Shown here in pieces: positions 18,320 through 27,309 of a DNA stretch of 64,000 bases (position 1 is the stretch's first letter; each line of letters begins with the position of its first letter). The position numbers and the translations under genes were made by a program. This DNA is from Flavobacteriales bacterium (GTDB lineage: Bacteria; Bacteroidota; Bacteroidia; Flavobacteriales_F; PHOS-HE28): contig JADJQW010000002.1 in the NCBI GenBank assembly GCA_016712535.1, positions 1,922,001-1,986,000 of the forward strand, in the 5' to 3' direction. The notes under the pieces were generated by a model. The model was not told the DNA's origin and did not search any database. It saw only the letters and a list, made by a program, of their open reading frames with translations.

Positions 18320-18790
18320 ATGCGCATCGCCAAGAACTCCGTGGTCTCGTTCCACTACACCCTAAACGATGGCGATGGCCGTTTGCTCGATACGAGCGCG
18401 GGCCGGGATGCCTTCGCGTACATACACGGCAGCGGCATGATCGTGCCGGGGCTGGAAGCCGAGATGGAAGGCAAGGCCAAGGGCGACAGCATGAACGTGC
18501 AGGTGGAGCCGGCCAAAGGCTATGGCGAGGTGGACCCCAGCCTGATGCAGCGCGTTCCAGTGGAGAAATTCGGCGGTCAGACGGTAGAGGAAGGCATGCA
18601 GTTCCAGACCCCTGACCATCGCGTATGGAGCGTGCTGGAGGTGAAGGATGGGGAAGTGGTGCTCAATGGCAACCACCCGCTTGCCGGCGTCACACTGCAC
18701 TTCAGCGTTGAAGTGACCGATGTGCGTGAGGCCACGGCAGAGGAGTTGGCCCACGGCCATGTGCATGGCGAGGGTGGCCATCACCATTGA
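18320..18790 (+). CDS. FKBP-type peptidyl-prolyl isomerase, SlyD-like
   Basis: 156 residues from ATG 18320. The FKBP half-sites VVSFHYTLNDGDGRLLDTS and YIHGSGMIVPGLEAEMEG flank an inserted IF-type chaperone domain (about 70-125, VEPAKGYGEVDPSLMQR). The second half ends in NGNHPLAGVTLHFSVEV. The histidine-rich tail GHVHGEGGHHH is a probable Ni/Zn-binding site like that of SlyD. Established: SlyD-type enzymes catalyse prolyl isomerisation and chaperone metalloenzymes in the cytosol. The upstream in-frame extension has no box and reads across the promoter, so it was rejected. The next gene starts 3 bases later. Confidence 0.93.
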   Translation: MRIAKNSVVSFHYTLNDGDGRLLDTSAGRDAFAYIHGSGMIVPGLEAEMEGKAKGDSMNVQVEPAKGYGEVDPSLMQRVPVEKFGGQTVEEGMQFQTPDHRVWSVLEVKDGEVVLNGNHPLAGVTLHFSVEVTDVREATAEELAHGHVHGEGGHHH

Positions 18791-18793
18791 GCC

Positions 18794-19531
18794 ATGCGGA
18801 GCGGCTTGACGCGCATCTTGCGCTTCGGGGCGTTCTCCGTGCTGATGGCGGGAGCCTATCCATCCGGCGCCCAAGAGCCTTTCGTGCATAACGACACCAC
18901 CTTCTTGCTGCGCGATTTCAGGACGGGCTACCACGCGGTTTTCATAGCAGCTGGGAATGACACGGTATGGCGCGCTCGCGTGGCCAGTGATCCCGGCGAC
19001 ATGGCCCAGCACAAGCACGTTCGGTTGCAAGCGCGGGCGCTGGAGGAATTGAACGTGCGCCCGGCCCCGATCCCAGCCGATCAGCGCGGAGGCCGGTTGG
19101 ACCGGATCGGCGTTAAGCGTTTGAACGGCGCTTGGTCCCTGTATGCCCCGAGTGATTGGATACACCACCGGCAAATGCAGGTGAGCGGGAATTGGCTCGT
19201 GACCAACGAGACCGACGGGCCTTTGGCCCATGCGATCGTTGATCGCCCGGCACCTACCGACGGTGAGGCAATCCGCCTGCGCTGCGTGAGCCTTGTGAGC
19301 CATGCCATGGACCCGAAGCAGGATACCATTGAAGTGCGCGCCTGGCTGATTGACCCTGAGCGGGGAATCGAGCTCTGGGAATTCCGCGATGCCTATGGCG
19401 ACTGCACCTACGATGCCATGGCGCCGCTCGAGGGATCCGGCATCCTGCCGGTTATCGTGAACCACCGGAGATCGGGCAAGGCGCGTGAATTCGCCTTCGA
19501 GGAGCCGGGCAGGCATTTGATCGCACCGTGA
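18794..19531 (+). CDS. hypothetical exported protein
   Basis: 245 residues. The signal peptide (LRFGAFSVLMAGAYPSGAQE) is probably cleaved after AQ. The mature part is mixed alpha/beta with two cysteines (one near RLRCVSL, one in YGDCTYD). No known domain recognised. It starts 3 bases after the slyD-like stop, and its stop overlaps the porin ATG by 4 bp, so the three genes form one operon. A periplasmic or surface role alongside the porin is inference from position only. Confidence 0.72.
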   Translation: MRSGLTRILRFGAFSVLMAGAYPSGAQEPFVHNDTTFLLRDFRTGYHAVFIAAGNDTVWRARVASDPGDMAQHKHVRLQARALEELNVRPAPIPADQRGGRLDRIGVKRLNGAWSLYAPSDWIHHRQMQVSGNWLVTNETDGPLAHAIVDRPAPTDGEAIRLRCVSLVSHAMDPKQDTIEVRAWLIDPERGIELWEFRDAYGDCTYDAMAPLEGSGILPVIVNHRRSGKAREFAFEEPGRHLIAP

Positions 19532-20610
19532 TGATGCATAGGCCCATCCCTGCGCTGCTGATCGCTGCGCTGCTGATGACCTGCACCGCGCGTGCGCAGA
19601 TGACTGATTCGCTTTCGGGCGGAATCCTGCGATTCATGGGCTATGTCGATGCCTACCATGCCTATGATTTCGGGCATAGCAAGGACGATGATCGCCCACC
19701 TTTCCTTTACCAGTACGATCGGCATAACGAAACCGACCTCAATCTCGGCCTGCTGCATCTCACATTCGAGAAGCCTCGCGTACGGGCGGCCTTCGGGCTG
19801 ATGGCCGGCACCTACCCGCAGGCCAACCTCATTGCTGAACCTGAACTGCTCAGGAACATCAACGAAGCGCGGGTCGGAATCAAGCTGAGCCGGAACAGGG
19901 CCATTTGGCTCGATGCCGGCGTCTTCACCTCGCATATCGGCATGGAGTCGGCCATCGGCATCGACAACTGGACCCTCACGCGGAGCATCGTCGCGGAGAA
20001 CTCACCATACTACCTCAGCGGCGCCCGGCTTACTTGGACGATCTCAAAGAAGATCGAGCTCGCCGCGCTCCACGTGAATGGCTGGCAGCGGATCAGGCGG
20101 ATCCAGAACAACATCCCATGCTTCGGCACGCAGCTGCTGTGGACCCCGAGCAGCCGCGTGAAGCTCAACTGGAGCACCTTCGCTGGAAGCGACACCCCGG
20201 ATAGCCTGGGGTTCTACAGGATCTTCAACAACCTCTGGTTCTCCTGGGAGAAAGGCGCTTGGGGCATTCAACTGTGCCTGGACGCAGGTCTGCAGCAGGC
20301 CGAAGGTGATTCCTGGAACGAGTGGGCCGGCGCGGTCTGCATCGTGAAACGGCGCATCGGAGAGCGCTTCGCCCCGTCCGGCCGAATCGAGTACTACACC
20401 GATCCGGGCCAGGTGATCGTGCCAACCGGAACACCGCATGGCTTGACCGCCTTCGGCTATTCACTGGGCCTGGACCTGCTGGTGGCGCCCGATGCATGGG
20501 TGCGCCTGGAAGGAAGGACCTTCCATGGCGTGGATGCGCTCTTCGAGAGCATCCACGGGACCACGCAGGACAACACAGCCATAACCGCATGCATGGCCGT
20601 TAGGTTCTGA
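19528..20610 (+). CDS. outer-membrane beta-barrel porin (BBP2-like)
   Basis: 360 residues with a signal peptide ending TARAQ. Alternating aromatic beta-strands run throughout (FMGYVDAYHAYDF, ARVGIKLSRNRAIWLDAGVF, INNLW-type strands), and the last residue is phenylalanine (CMAVRF), typical of BAM substrates. The pattern GYVDAYH near the mature N-terminus and the IGMES/NWTLTRSI region resemble the putative beta-barrel porin-2 (OmpL-like) family. The substrate is unknown. Translation is coupled to the upstream exported protein by a 4-bp overlap. Confidence 0.82.
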   Translation: MMMHRPIPALLIAALLMTCTARAQMTDSLSGGILRFMGYVDAYHAYDFGHSKDDDRPPFLYQYDRHNETDLNLGLLHLTFEKPRVRAAFGLMAGTYPQANLIAEPELLRNINEARVGIKLSRNRAIWLDAGVFTSHIGMESAIGIDNWTLTRSIVAENSPYYLSGARLTWTISKKIELAALHVNGWQRIRRIQNNIPCFGTQLLWTPSSRVKLNWSTFAGSDTPDSLGFYRIFNNLWFSWEKGAWGIQLCLDAGLQQAEGDSWNEWAGAVCIVKRRIGERFAPSGRIEYYTDPGQVIVPTGTPHGLTAFGYSLGLDLLVAPDAWVRLEGRTFHGVDALFESIHGTTQDNTAITACMAVRF

Positions 20611-20680
20611 ACGGCCGAATGGCCAGCAGGCATTAGGTGAGGCCTCCACTGGTGCCCAACTCCCTTTCTTCGCATCGGCC

Positions 20681-22102
20681 ATGCTCTTCAATTCCATCGC
20701 GTTCGCAGTCTTCCTCCCGGCGGTGTTCGCGCTGTACTGGTGGGTGTTCCGCGAAAGGCGCGTGCAGAATGCCTTCCTGCTGCTGGCCAGTTGGGCGTTC
20801 TATGCGTGGTGGGATTGGCGATTCCTAGGCCTGCTCTGGCTCAGCACAGCGGCTGACTACATTATCGCTGCGCGGCTTCACGCAGATGCCGGAGCCCGTC
20901 GGAGAAAGGCATGGTTGGTCCTGAGCATCGGCATCAACATCGGGCTGCTGTGCGCATTCAAGTACATGGGGTTCTTCGTGGAGAGCGCCGCCGAGCTCTT
21001 GCGGGCCATGGGCATGGATCCTCACTTGCCGGTCCTTCGGCTCGCGCTGCCTGTCGGCATCAGCTTCTACACCTTCCAGACGCTGAGCTATACCATCGAT
21101 GTCTATCGTGGGCATTTCCAGCCAACACGCGACCCGATCGCGTTCGGGGCCTTCGTCGCGTTCTTCCCGCAGCTGGTGGCCGGCCCCATCGAGCGAGCGC
21201 GAGACCTGCTGCCGCAATTCGAGGCGCCCCGACGCTTCGATGCAGCGCTCGCCGCCGATGGGCTCCGACAGATGCTCTGGGGCTTCTTCAAGAAGTTGGC
21301 CGTGGCCGATCCCTTGGGCGCCATGGCCGATGCGGTCTTCGGCATGGACGCGAGCGCTACCAGCGGGGTCACCCTCTTCTTCGGTGCGCTGTGCTTCGCA
21401 TTCCAGATCTACGGCGACTTCAGCGGCTATAGCGACATCGCCATCGGATGCGCGCGCCTATTCGGGTTCCGATTGAGCCGAAATTTCAACTACCCGTACT
21501 TCAGCCGGAGCATCGGTGAGTTCTGGCGGCGCTGGCACATGACCCTCAGCGGCTGGCTGCGCGATTACGTGTATTTGCCCTTGGGCGGCGCTCGCGCGAA
21601 GGCCGGAAGATTGCGCAACATCCTCATCACGTTCAGCGTGAGCGGGCTCTGGCACGGCGCCAATTGGACCTTCATCGGATGGGGCCTGCTCCATGGCGCG
21701 TATTACGCGCCGGAGGTGCTTTCCACGCGCCGCGCGCGCCTGCGGTCCGAGCCCACTTGGCGGGACATCCCGCGCATGGCCTTGGTGTTCCTGGCCGTAC
21801 TGGCAGCGTGGGTCCTGTTCCGGGCACCGACCCTCGAAGGTGCCACGTCGCACCTGTACCACATCGCCGCCAACATCAACCTGCGCAGGCACGAACTCTC
21901 AGACTGGGCGCGATGGGCCATCTGGTGGCCCACCTTGCTCATGCTCGCCACCGAATGGCGCTCGAGGCGCGAACAGCATGGCCTGGCACGCATCGGCGGC
22001 CATCGTGCGCTCCGTTGGGCCGTGTACCTTTTCCTCATCATCGTCATTGGGCTGCGCATGCAGCTCTTCACCGAACATGCCTTCATCTACTTCCGCTTCT
22101 GA
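20681..22102 (+). CDS. MBOAT-family O-acyltransferase (AlgI-like)
   Basis: 473 residues with about ten hydrophobic segments. Signatures: LPVGISFYTFQTLSYTIDVY, FPQLVAGPIERA, FWRRWHMTLSGWLRDYVY and GLWHGANWTFIGWG, which holds the invariant histidine. Established: AlgI-type MBOAT proteins move acetyl groups across the inner membrane for O-acylation of exopolysaccharide, with a periplasmic SGNH-like partner. The next gene, overlapping by 26 bp, encodes a candidate partner. The polysaccharide is unknown; sugar genes at 38.5-40.6 kb are not linked. Confidence 0.94.
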   Translation: MLFNSIAFAVFLPAVFALYWWVFRERRVQNAFLLLASWAFYAWWDWRFLGLLWLSTAADYIIAARLHADAGARRRKAWLVLSIGINIGLLCAFKYMGFFVESAAELLRAMGMDPHLPVLRLALPVGISFYTFQTLSYTIDVYRGHFQPTRDPIAFGAFVAFFPQLVAGPIERARDLLPQFEAPRRFDAALAADGLRQMLWGFFKKLAVADPLGAMADAVFGMDASATSGVTLFFGALCFAFQIYGDFSGYSDIAIGCARLFGFRLSRNFNYPYFSRSIGEFWRRWHMTLSGWLRDYVYLPLGGARAKAGRLRNILITFSVSGLWHGANWTFIGWGLLHGAYYAPEVLSTRRARLRSEPTWRDIPRMALVFLAVLAAWVLFRAPTLEGATSHLYHIAANINLRRHELSDWARWAIWWPTLLMLATEWRSRREQHGLARIGGHRALRWAVYLFLIIVIGLRMQLFTEHAFIYFRF

Positions 22103-23042
22103 CGCCTTGCGCTTCACGTTCCGCGCACTGCGATTCGCAGCGGTGCTCGGCGCAATGGTCATGGCGGCGATGCATTGGGGGCCGCCCGCCGCGCCATCTG
22201 ACTACATGAGCAGCACCGTCCTGAAGAACGACCGGCTGCGTGCCATCGGCTCTCCCAAGGCCGTGCTGGTAGGTGGCAGCAACCTGGCCTATGGCGTGGA
22301 CAGTGAGCGGCTCGGGCGCGCGCTGTGCATGCCGGTGGCGAACATGGGCCTCACCGCGTTGCTGGGCTTCCGCTTCATCGCCGATGAGGCGCTTGCCGCC
22401 ACGGGTGAGGGTGACCTACTCCTCGTTTGCCTGGAGCGCGGCACCTACCAGCTGCCTGACCCTTCGCCCGATGCGCTCGCTACCGTGGTCGATTACCGGC
22501 CTGAGGCGCTCACCTTGGTGCCTTGGCGTCAACGTCCTCGATTGATCGCCAGCTTGGCCGCGCTGCACCTGCAAACCCTGCGCGATCATTGGGAGCACTG
22601 GCTGCTGCATGGCAAAGCACCCGGATACAACGACCGCCGGTTCCTGCCCAACGGCGATGTGGTGAATCACTTGAACGCTCCGCAGGTCGGATGGCCCGAT
22701 CCGCAGCGCGATGTGCATGACACCCTCATCATCGCCCCATCGTTCTGGGAGCTTGCAGCGAACCTGGTGGATCGCGCGGAGGCCAAGGGCGCCCATGTGG
22801 CCTTCGGCTTCTCCAGCATGGCCGATACGATCTATAACCCCGCGGTGAACCAGCGCTTGAAGGATGAGCTGCTGGCCCATGGCCTCACGGTGATCGGCGA
22901 TCCGGACCGGTACGCTTTCGCCGACTCGCTCTTCTACGATAGCTGGTACCACCTCCGCGGGCATGGACGTGCGCTGCGCACCGAACGCTTGATCGAGGAC
23001 CTGTGCACGGCCATGCCAGAGCGGTGCTGCGGTTCGAGGTGA
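22077..23042 (+). CDS. MBOAT partner protein, putative SGNH-hydrolase-like, membrane-anchored
   Basis: 321 residues from ATG 22077, which overlaps the MBOAT gene by 26 bp. An N-terminal hydrophobic helix (FAAVLGAMVMAAMHW) leads to AVLVGGSNLAYGVDSERL, matching the position of SGNH block I, where GDS is expected but GGSN is seen. The late YHLRGHG segment could hold the block V histidine. These matches are loose: either a diverged transferase or an inactive scaffold. A start inside the anchor (Met of MVMAAM) is possible. The stop TGA abuts the stop of the convergent ftsB-like gene. Confidence 0.7.
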   Translation: MPSSTSASDALRFTFRALRFAAVLGAMVMAAMHWGPPAAPSDYMSSTVLKNDRLRAIGSPKAVLVGGSNLAYGVDSERLGRALCMPVANMGLTALLGFRFIADEALAATGEGDLLLVCLERGTYQLPDPSPDALATVVDYRPEALTLVPWRQRPRLIASLAALHLQTLRDHWEHWLLHGKAPGYNDRRFLPNGDVVNHLNAPQVGWPDPQRDVHDTLIIAPSFWELAANLVDRAEAKGAHVAFGFSSMADTIYNPAVNQRLKDELLAHGLTVIGDPDRYAFADSLFYDSWYHLRGHGRALRTERLIEDLCTAMPERCCGSR

Positions 23043-23348
23043 TCACCTCTCCGCCACCAGCACGAAGATGTCCTCGTTGTCCCGCTTCATCAAATAGCGC
23101 TCCCGGGCGAACTTCTCCAGGAGTTCCTTGTCGCTGGCGATCTCGGCGAGCTGCTCTTTGGTGCGGGCCAGCTCTCGATCGTACCATTCGCGCTGGTCGC
23201 GCATGGAGCTGAGCGCGCGGTGGTTCTTCCACAGGGTCCAGATGTCGTTATCCGCGAAGAGGGTGATCCATGCGAGCATCAATGCCGCCACCAGGCCGTA
23301 CCGGTTGCGGAATCGGGCTGGGATGCGGGAGACGAGCTTGCGGAGCAT
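23043..23348 (-). CDS. septum formation initiator family protein (FtsB/DivIC-like)
   Basis: 101 residues. A basic N-terminus, one transmembrane helix (LVAALMLAWITLFAD, ~20-34), a coiled coil (~45-78, REWYDRELARTKEQLAEI) and the conserved tail LEKFARERYLMKRDNEDIF match the DivIC/FtsB family in size and order. Established: it forms the FtsQLB-type complex that activates septal wall synthesis at the inner membrane. It is a single gene, convergent with the MBOAT partner and sharing the TGATCA stop hexamer. Confidence 0.93.
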   Translation of the reverse strand: MLRKLVSRIPARFRNRYGLVAALMLAWITLFADNDIWTLWKNHRALSSMRDQREWYDRELARTKEQLAEIASDKELLEKFARERYLMKRDNEDIFVLVAER

Positions 23349-23478
23349 GGAGCGAAGGAATGGCGCTCATTGGAAGAACGCGGAGCGCAGCCCGGAGCGT
23401 ATTTCCACGATCGCGTGTTAGATGAAGATCAGCCGCTGTTCCGGCTCAAGTGCGGAGCCTGTCGCCCACCTTCGCCCC

Positions 23479-24933
23479 ATGAAGCTCTGGCTCGTCAGCA
23501 CGGTCATCGCGGCCTACTTCGCCCTGCTGTATGCGATCTCGGTGATCACCTCGCGCGGCGCAGGCAACAGCGCCTTCTTCCTCGGCGAGCGCAAGAGCCC
23601 TTGGTACATCGTGGCCTTCGGCATGATCGGCGCCTCGCTCAGCGGGGTCACCTTCATCAGCGTGCCGGGCATGGTGGGCAACGAGCAGTTCAGTTACCTG
23701 CAGATGGTGCTAGGCTACCTGCCGGGCTATGCGGTGATCGCCTTTGTCCTCATGCCGCTTTATTACCGCCTGCAGCTCACCAGCATCTACGGCTACCTCG
23801 GCCAGCGCTTCGGTCGCAGCAGCTACCTCACCGGCGCGTGGTTCTTCCTGCTCAGCCGCAGCCTGGGCTCCGCAGCGCGGCTCTACCTGGTTGCCATTGT
23901 GCTGCAATACCTGCTGTTCGATGCGCTGCATGTGCCGTTCGTGCTCACTACCGTGCTCACCATCGCGCTCATCTGGCTGTACACGCACAAGGGCGGCATG
24001 CGCACCATCATCTGGACGGATACGCTGCAGACGCTCTTCATGCTCCTGGCGGTTGGGCTTACCGTGGCGTTGATCGGGGATAAGATGGGCTGGGGCATCG
24101 GCGAGTCATTGGCCCAGGTGAATGCCAGCGAACTGAGCCGCGTCTTCTTCTTCGATGACCCCAAGCCCGGCACCTATTTCTGGAAGCAATTCCTCGGCGG
24201 CATGTTCATCGCGATAGCCATGACGGGCCTTGACCAGGACATGATGCAGAAGAACCTGAGCTGCCGCAGCATCGGCGAAGCCCAGAAGAACATGGTCTCC
24301 TTCAGCTTGGTGCTGGTGGTTGTGAACCTGGTCTTCCTCACCCTCGGGGCCATGCTCTTCCTGTATGCCGATCGCTTCGGGATCGCGCTGCCCGCGAAGG
24401 CCGATCAGATTTATCCGATGATCGCCACGGGCGGCACCTTGCCCATTGCAGCGGGCCTGCTCTTCATCCTCGGCCTGATCGCCGCGGCATACTCCAGCGC
24501 CGACAGCGCGCTCACGGCCCTCACCACCAGCGTATGCGTGGATGTGCTGGAGATCGACAAGCGGCCGGAGGAGCAGCGCCTGGCCCTGCGCCGCCGCGTT
24601 CACCTGATCATGAGCGCTGTGATGGTGGTGCTCATCCTGCTCTTCAAGGCACTGAACGACGATAGCGTGATCAAGACCGTGTTCAAGGTGGCGGGCTACA
24701 CGTACGGGCCGCTGCTCGGGCTCTTCGCCTTCGGGATGATGACGCGCTTCGCGGTGCGCGATGCGTGGGTGCCTCTGGTGGCCGTGCTCTCTCCTGTGAT
24801 CACGTACTTGCTCGACCTCTATAGCAAGGAGCTCTTCGGAGGCTACAGCTTCGGCTTCGAGCTGCTGCTGGTGAATGGTGCGCTCACCTTCGCGGGACTG
24901 GCTCTCTGCGCGCGTCCGCGCGGCAATGCCTGA
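23479..24933 (+). CDS. sodium:solute symporter (SSF family)
   Basis: 484 residues from ATG 23479. About thirteen hydrophobic segments; SSF signatures include GASLSGVTFISVPGMVG, TGLDQDMMQKNLSCRS and AAAYSSADSALTALTTSVCVD, which holds the conserved Na+-site serines. It cotransports Na+ with an organic solute across the inner membrane; the substrate cannot be read from the sequence (sialic acid, sugar or amino acid are all possible). An in-frame Met at 23422 would add 19 unlikely residues. CACCTTCG ends 4 bases before the chosen ATG, a weak -7 box. Confidence 0.93.
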   Translation: MKLWLVSTVIAAYFALLYAISVITSRGAGNSAFFLGERKSPWYIVAFGMIGASLSGVTFISVPGMVGNEQFSYLQMVLGYLPGYAVIAFVLMPLYYRLQLTSIYGYLGQRFGRSSYLTGAWFFLLSRSLGSAARLYLVAIVLQYLLFDALHVPFVLTTVLTIALIWLYTHKGGMRTIIWTDTLQTLFMLLAVGLTVALIGDKMGWGIGESLAQVNASELSRVFFFDDPKPGTYFWKQFLGGMFIAIAMTGLDQDMMQKNLSCRSIGEAQKNMVSFSLVLVVVNLVFLTLGAMLFLYADRFGIALPAKADQIYPMIATGGTLPIAAGLLFILGLIAAAYSSADSALTALTTSVCVDVLEIDKRPEEQRLALRRRVHLIMSAVMVVLILLFKALNDDSVIKTVFKVAGYTYGPLLGLFAFGMMTRFAVRDAWVPLVAVLSPVITYLLDLYSKELFGGYSFGFELLLVNGALTFAGLALCARPRGNA

Positions 24934-25034
24934 TCCCGGATCCACTCGGGAACCGCAGGGCCACCCAACCGAGCGGCCGCGGTGATCGTGTAGTATGCAC
25001 GAAGGGAATGATCCTTTCGCAAAACACAACCACG

Positions 25035-25913
25035 ATGAGAACGCAGCAATTCGCAACGGCCCTGCTTGTGGCCGCAATCGCCCTGGTCGGCTGTAAGAAG
25101 GATGAGCCCGGCGCACCGTCGCCAACGCCGAGTGCTCCTGCGGTGAATGCGATGAGGGCGCTCTTTCATGGACATGTGGATGACGCCAAACAGACCTTCA
25201 CGGTTCCGGCATCGGCCGGCGGGTATATCAACGGTTCTTCGGGTACCGGCATCTATTTCGCGCCGAATGCCTTCCGTACCGTTTCCGGCAGCGTGGTGTC
25301 AGGCATGGTGCAGGTGGAACTGGTAGAGGCCTTGACCCTTGGGCAGATGCTCTGGTTGAATAAGCAGACCCTGGGCAATGACAACGGGCAATTGGCGCTG
25401 CTGCGGAGCGGTGGCCAGTACTATCTGAATGCCACCCAAGGCGGTGAGCCGCTGAAGCTCGCTGAGAATGCCGGCCAGGTCTATGTCCCCGCGCCCAACG
25501 GGACGGATCCGACCATGTCGCTCTTCAGCGGTGTCCTGGCCTCCGACGGCACGATCGTCTGGAATCCGTTCGATAACACCCTTCCGCTGGGGCAGGACAG
25601 CACAGGCTATGGATTCCCGAATGATTCGCTGGGCTGGGTGAATGTCGATGCGTTCATGGGCATAGGTGCACAGACCACCCTGCAAGTGACCTGTCCTGAC
25701 GGCCACGATGATTCGAACACGCTGATGTGGCTGGTGTTCCCGGACCAGAACTCAATCGCGTGCATGCCGGCATCGAACAGCAATGTGTTCAGCCTGGGCG
25801 GTTACTACACGGTCCCGGTCGGATTGAACATCAAGATCATCGCGCTATCGAACATCGGAGGTGTTTATTCCAGTTCGGTGACCGATGCGATGGCCGCTTT
25901 GGGCTTGAACTAG
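25035..25913 (+). CDS. hypothetical lipoprotein
   Basis: 292 residues from ATG 25035. The lipoprotein signal ends in LVGC (C20), followed by KKDEPG and a proline-rich linker, so it is surface or periplasmic and lipid-anchored. The mature protein is beta-rich, with segments such as YFAPNAFRTVSGSVVSGMV and a metal-like DGHDDSN. It resembles Bacteroidota lipoproteins with carboxypeptidase-regulatory-like folds, but no confident family call. It stands alone; a strong hairpin lies downstream. Confidence 0.75.
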   Translation: MRTQQFATALLVAAIALVGCKKDEPGAPSPTPSAPAVNAMRALFHGHVDDAKQTFTVPASAGGYINGSSGTGIYFAPNAFRTVSGSVVSGMVQVELVEALTLGQMLWLNKQTLGNDNGQLALLRSGGQYYLNATQGGEPLKLAENAGQVYVPAPNGTDPTMSLFSGVLASDGTIVWNPFDNTLPLGQDSTGYGFPNDSLGWVNVDAFMGIGAQTTLQVTCPDGHDDSNTLMWLVFPDQNSIACMPASNSNVFSLGGYYTVPVGLNIKIIALSNIGGVYSSSVTDAMAALGLN

Positions 25914-25984
25914 GCGATCACCTTCTCGTCGACAACGCTCAGCGAATTCGAGGCGATGGTGATGGCATTGTGATGAATGCGTGA

Positions 25985-26017
25985 GGGCGGGAGCTGCGTG
26001 AACAGCAGTTCCCGCCC
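25985..26017. terminator. bidirectional intrinsic terminator-like hairpin
   Basis: GGGCGGGAGCTGC (25985-25997), a 7-base loop and GCAGTTCCCGCCC (26005-26017) form a 13-bp stem with one G-T pair. It lies between the convergent lipoprotein (stop 25913) and T9SS esterase (stop 26032) genes. There is no clear U-tract. Confidence 0.65.
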
Positions 26018-26031
26018 ATATGCTTCGGTGC

Positions 26032-27279
26032 TCAATCAAGGACCAATCGGAACGTGCGCGCGCCGCCGTGGTGCCGCAATCGGGCCAGGTAGGTGCCAGA
26101 GGCCAATGAACGCAGGTCCAATTCGGTGAGCCGGGCAGTCAGGGAGGTGCTTGAGACCAACCGGCCAAGCGGATCCAACAGCTCCAATTCCCCCGCTGTT
26201 CCAAGCGGCATCGTGATCCAGGCAACGCCATGCGCTGGATTCGGATGAATGCTGAAGGCATCGAAGGAATCCACTGCGGTGATGGATGTCGGGAAGCAGA
26301 AAAGGTCACGCATCCACGATGCGGCTTCCGCGAGCACCGCGACCGGGTCATGCACCGTGTGCTCGTTGCCGGTGTGCAGGTGGAAGTGATAGCGGTCCGC
26401 AGAGAATCCTAGGTGCTGCATCCGGAGATCAATGGTGCATGATCCCTGGAGCCATGGCTGCTGATCGGGCATGCCCAAGCCGATGCCCCAATAGGGCTGT
26501 TGCATGCTGCATCCCACGACGGGATCTCCGGTCTGGTGGTAGGAGAAGAGCGCTGGATCCTGCGTCGAACCGATGAATGCCGTGTCGAGCACCGCTCCGA
26601 AGAGATTCACTGCGCCGAGCACGCTCGCACTGTGCCCGTTCAGGTTCAGGTCGCCTTCCACGCCGCCCAGATCCGGGCGCGGGAAGAAGTTGAAGAAGTG
26701 CTGCACTTGACCGATGGTGCTGCAGCTCGCGGGCTTCTCACCGGGTTGGTCCAAGTACGCGGCGTGCATGGCGGTGATCGCGCCCGCGCTGGCACCGAGC
26801 AGGATCACGCTGGTGGTGCTGGTGCTATCGAGCGCGCTGCGTCCTTTCAGGAAGCGGATGGCGCCTTTGGCGTCTTGCATGGCGCGATAAGCAGCGCGGC
26901 GGAATTCATTCGGATCGTAGGCATAGGGCGCTTCGAGGATGCCGTTGCCGTAGTAGCCCAACCGATAGCTGATGGTAGCCGCCGCGTAGCCGTAGGAGGC
27001 CAGTTGATCGCAGAGCGCATTGAAGTCGTTGCGGTGCCCTTCGATCAGTCCGCCCCCGTGGATGAGCACCACCAGCGGGCGATCGGTCTGCCCATCGCCG
27101 ACGGGCTTGTACAGATTGAGGCGAAGGCTGTCGGTGCCGCCGTTGAAGCGCGTGGCATTGCCGTACCAGATATCGCTCTCCACTTGCACGCCGAAGAGCG
27201 GCTCAGTGAAAGGGATGCTGCAATCCTGTGCGCGCGCGACGGTTGCGAGGAGCATGGGGATGAACAGGATGTTGCGCAT
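26032..27279 (-). CDS. secreted alpha/beta-hydrolase (esterase-like) with T9SS type A sorting domain
   Basis: 415 residues. The signal peptide ends VARAQ. The hydrolase core has the oxyanion motif LIHGGG (HGGG 74-77) and nucleophile elbow GASAG (S164); the histidine is probably in FHLHTGNEHTVHDP. The last ~80 residues (FSIHPNPAHGVAWITM, ELLDPLGRLV, SGTYLARLRHHGGARTFRLV) form a classic type A C-terminal sorting domain, so it is exported by T9SS and processed at the surface. A paralogue lies at 56188-57399. The box TACTTTTG ends only 4 bases before the ATG. Confidence 0.92.
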   Translation of the reverse strand: MRNILFIPMLLATVARAQDCSIPFTEPLFGVQVESDIWYGNATRFNGGTDSLRLNLYKPVGDGQTDRPLVVLIHGGGLIEGHRNDFNALCDQLASYGYAAATISYRLGYYGNGILEAPYAYDPNEFRRAAYRAMQDAKGAIRFLKGRSALDSTSTTSVILLGASAGAITAMHAAYLDQPGEKPASCSTIGQVQHFFNFFPRPDLGGVEGDLNLNGHSASVLGAVNLFGAVLDTAFIGSTQDPALFSYHQTGDPVVGCSMQQPYWGIGLGMPDQQPWLQGSCTIDLRMQHLGFSADRYHFHLHTGNEHTVHDPVAVLAEAASWMRDLFCFPTSITAVDSFDAFSIHPNPAHGVAWITMPLGTAGELELLDPLGRLVSSTSLTARLTELDLRSLASGTYLARLRHHGGARTFRLVLD

Positions 27280-27283
27280 GTTC

Positions 27284-27291
27284 CAAAAGTA
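27284..27291 (-). promoter_or_regulatory. -7 promoter box TACTTTTG upstream of T9SS esterase
   Basis: An exact TAnnTTTG match on the minus strand; GAAC... spacer of 4 bases to the ATG at 27279, implying a leaderless message. Confidence 0.6.
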
Positions 27292-27309
27292 GCAGAGAGA
27301 CGGCCGGCC

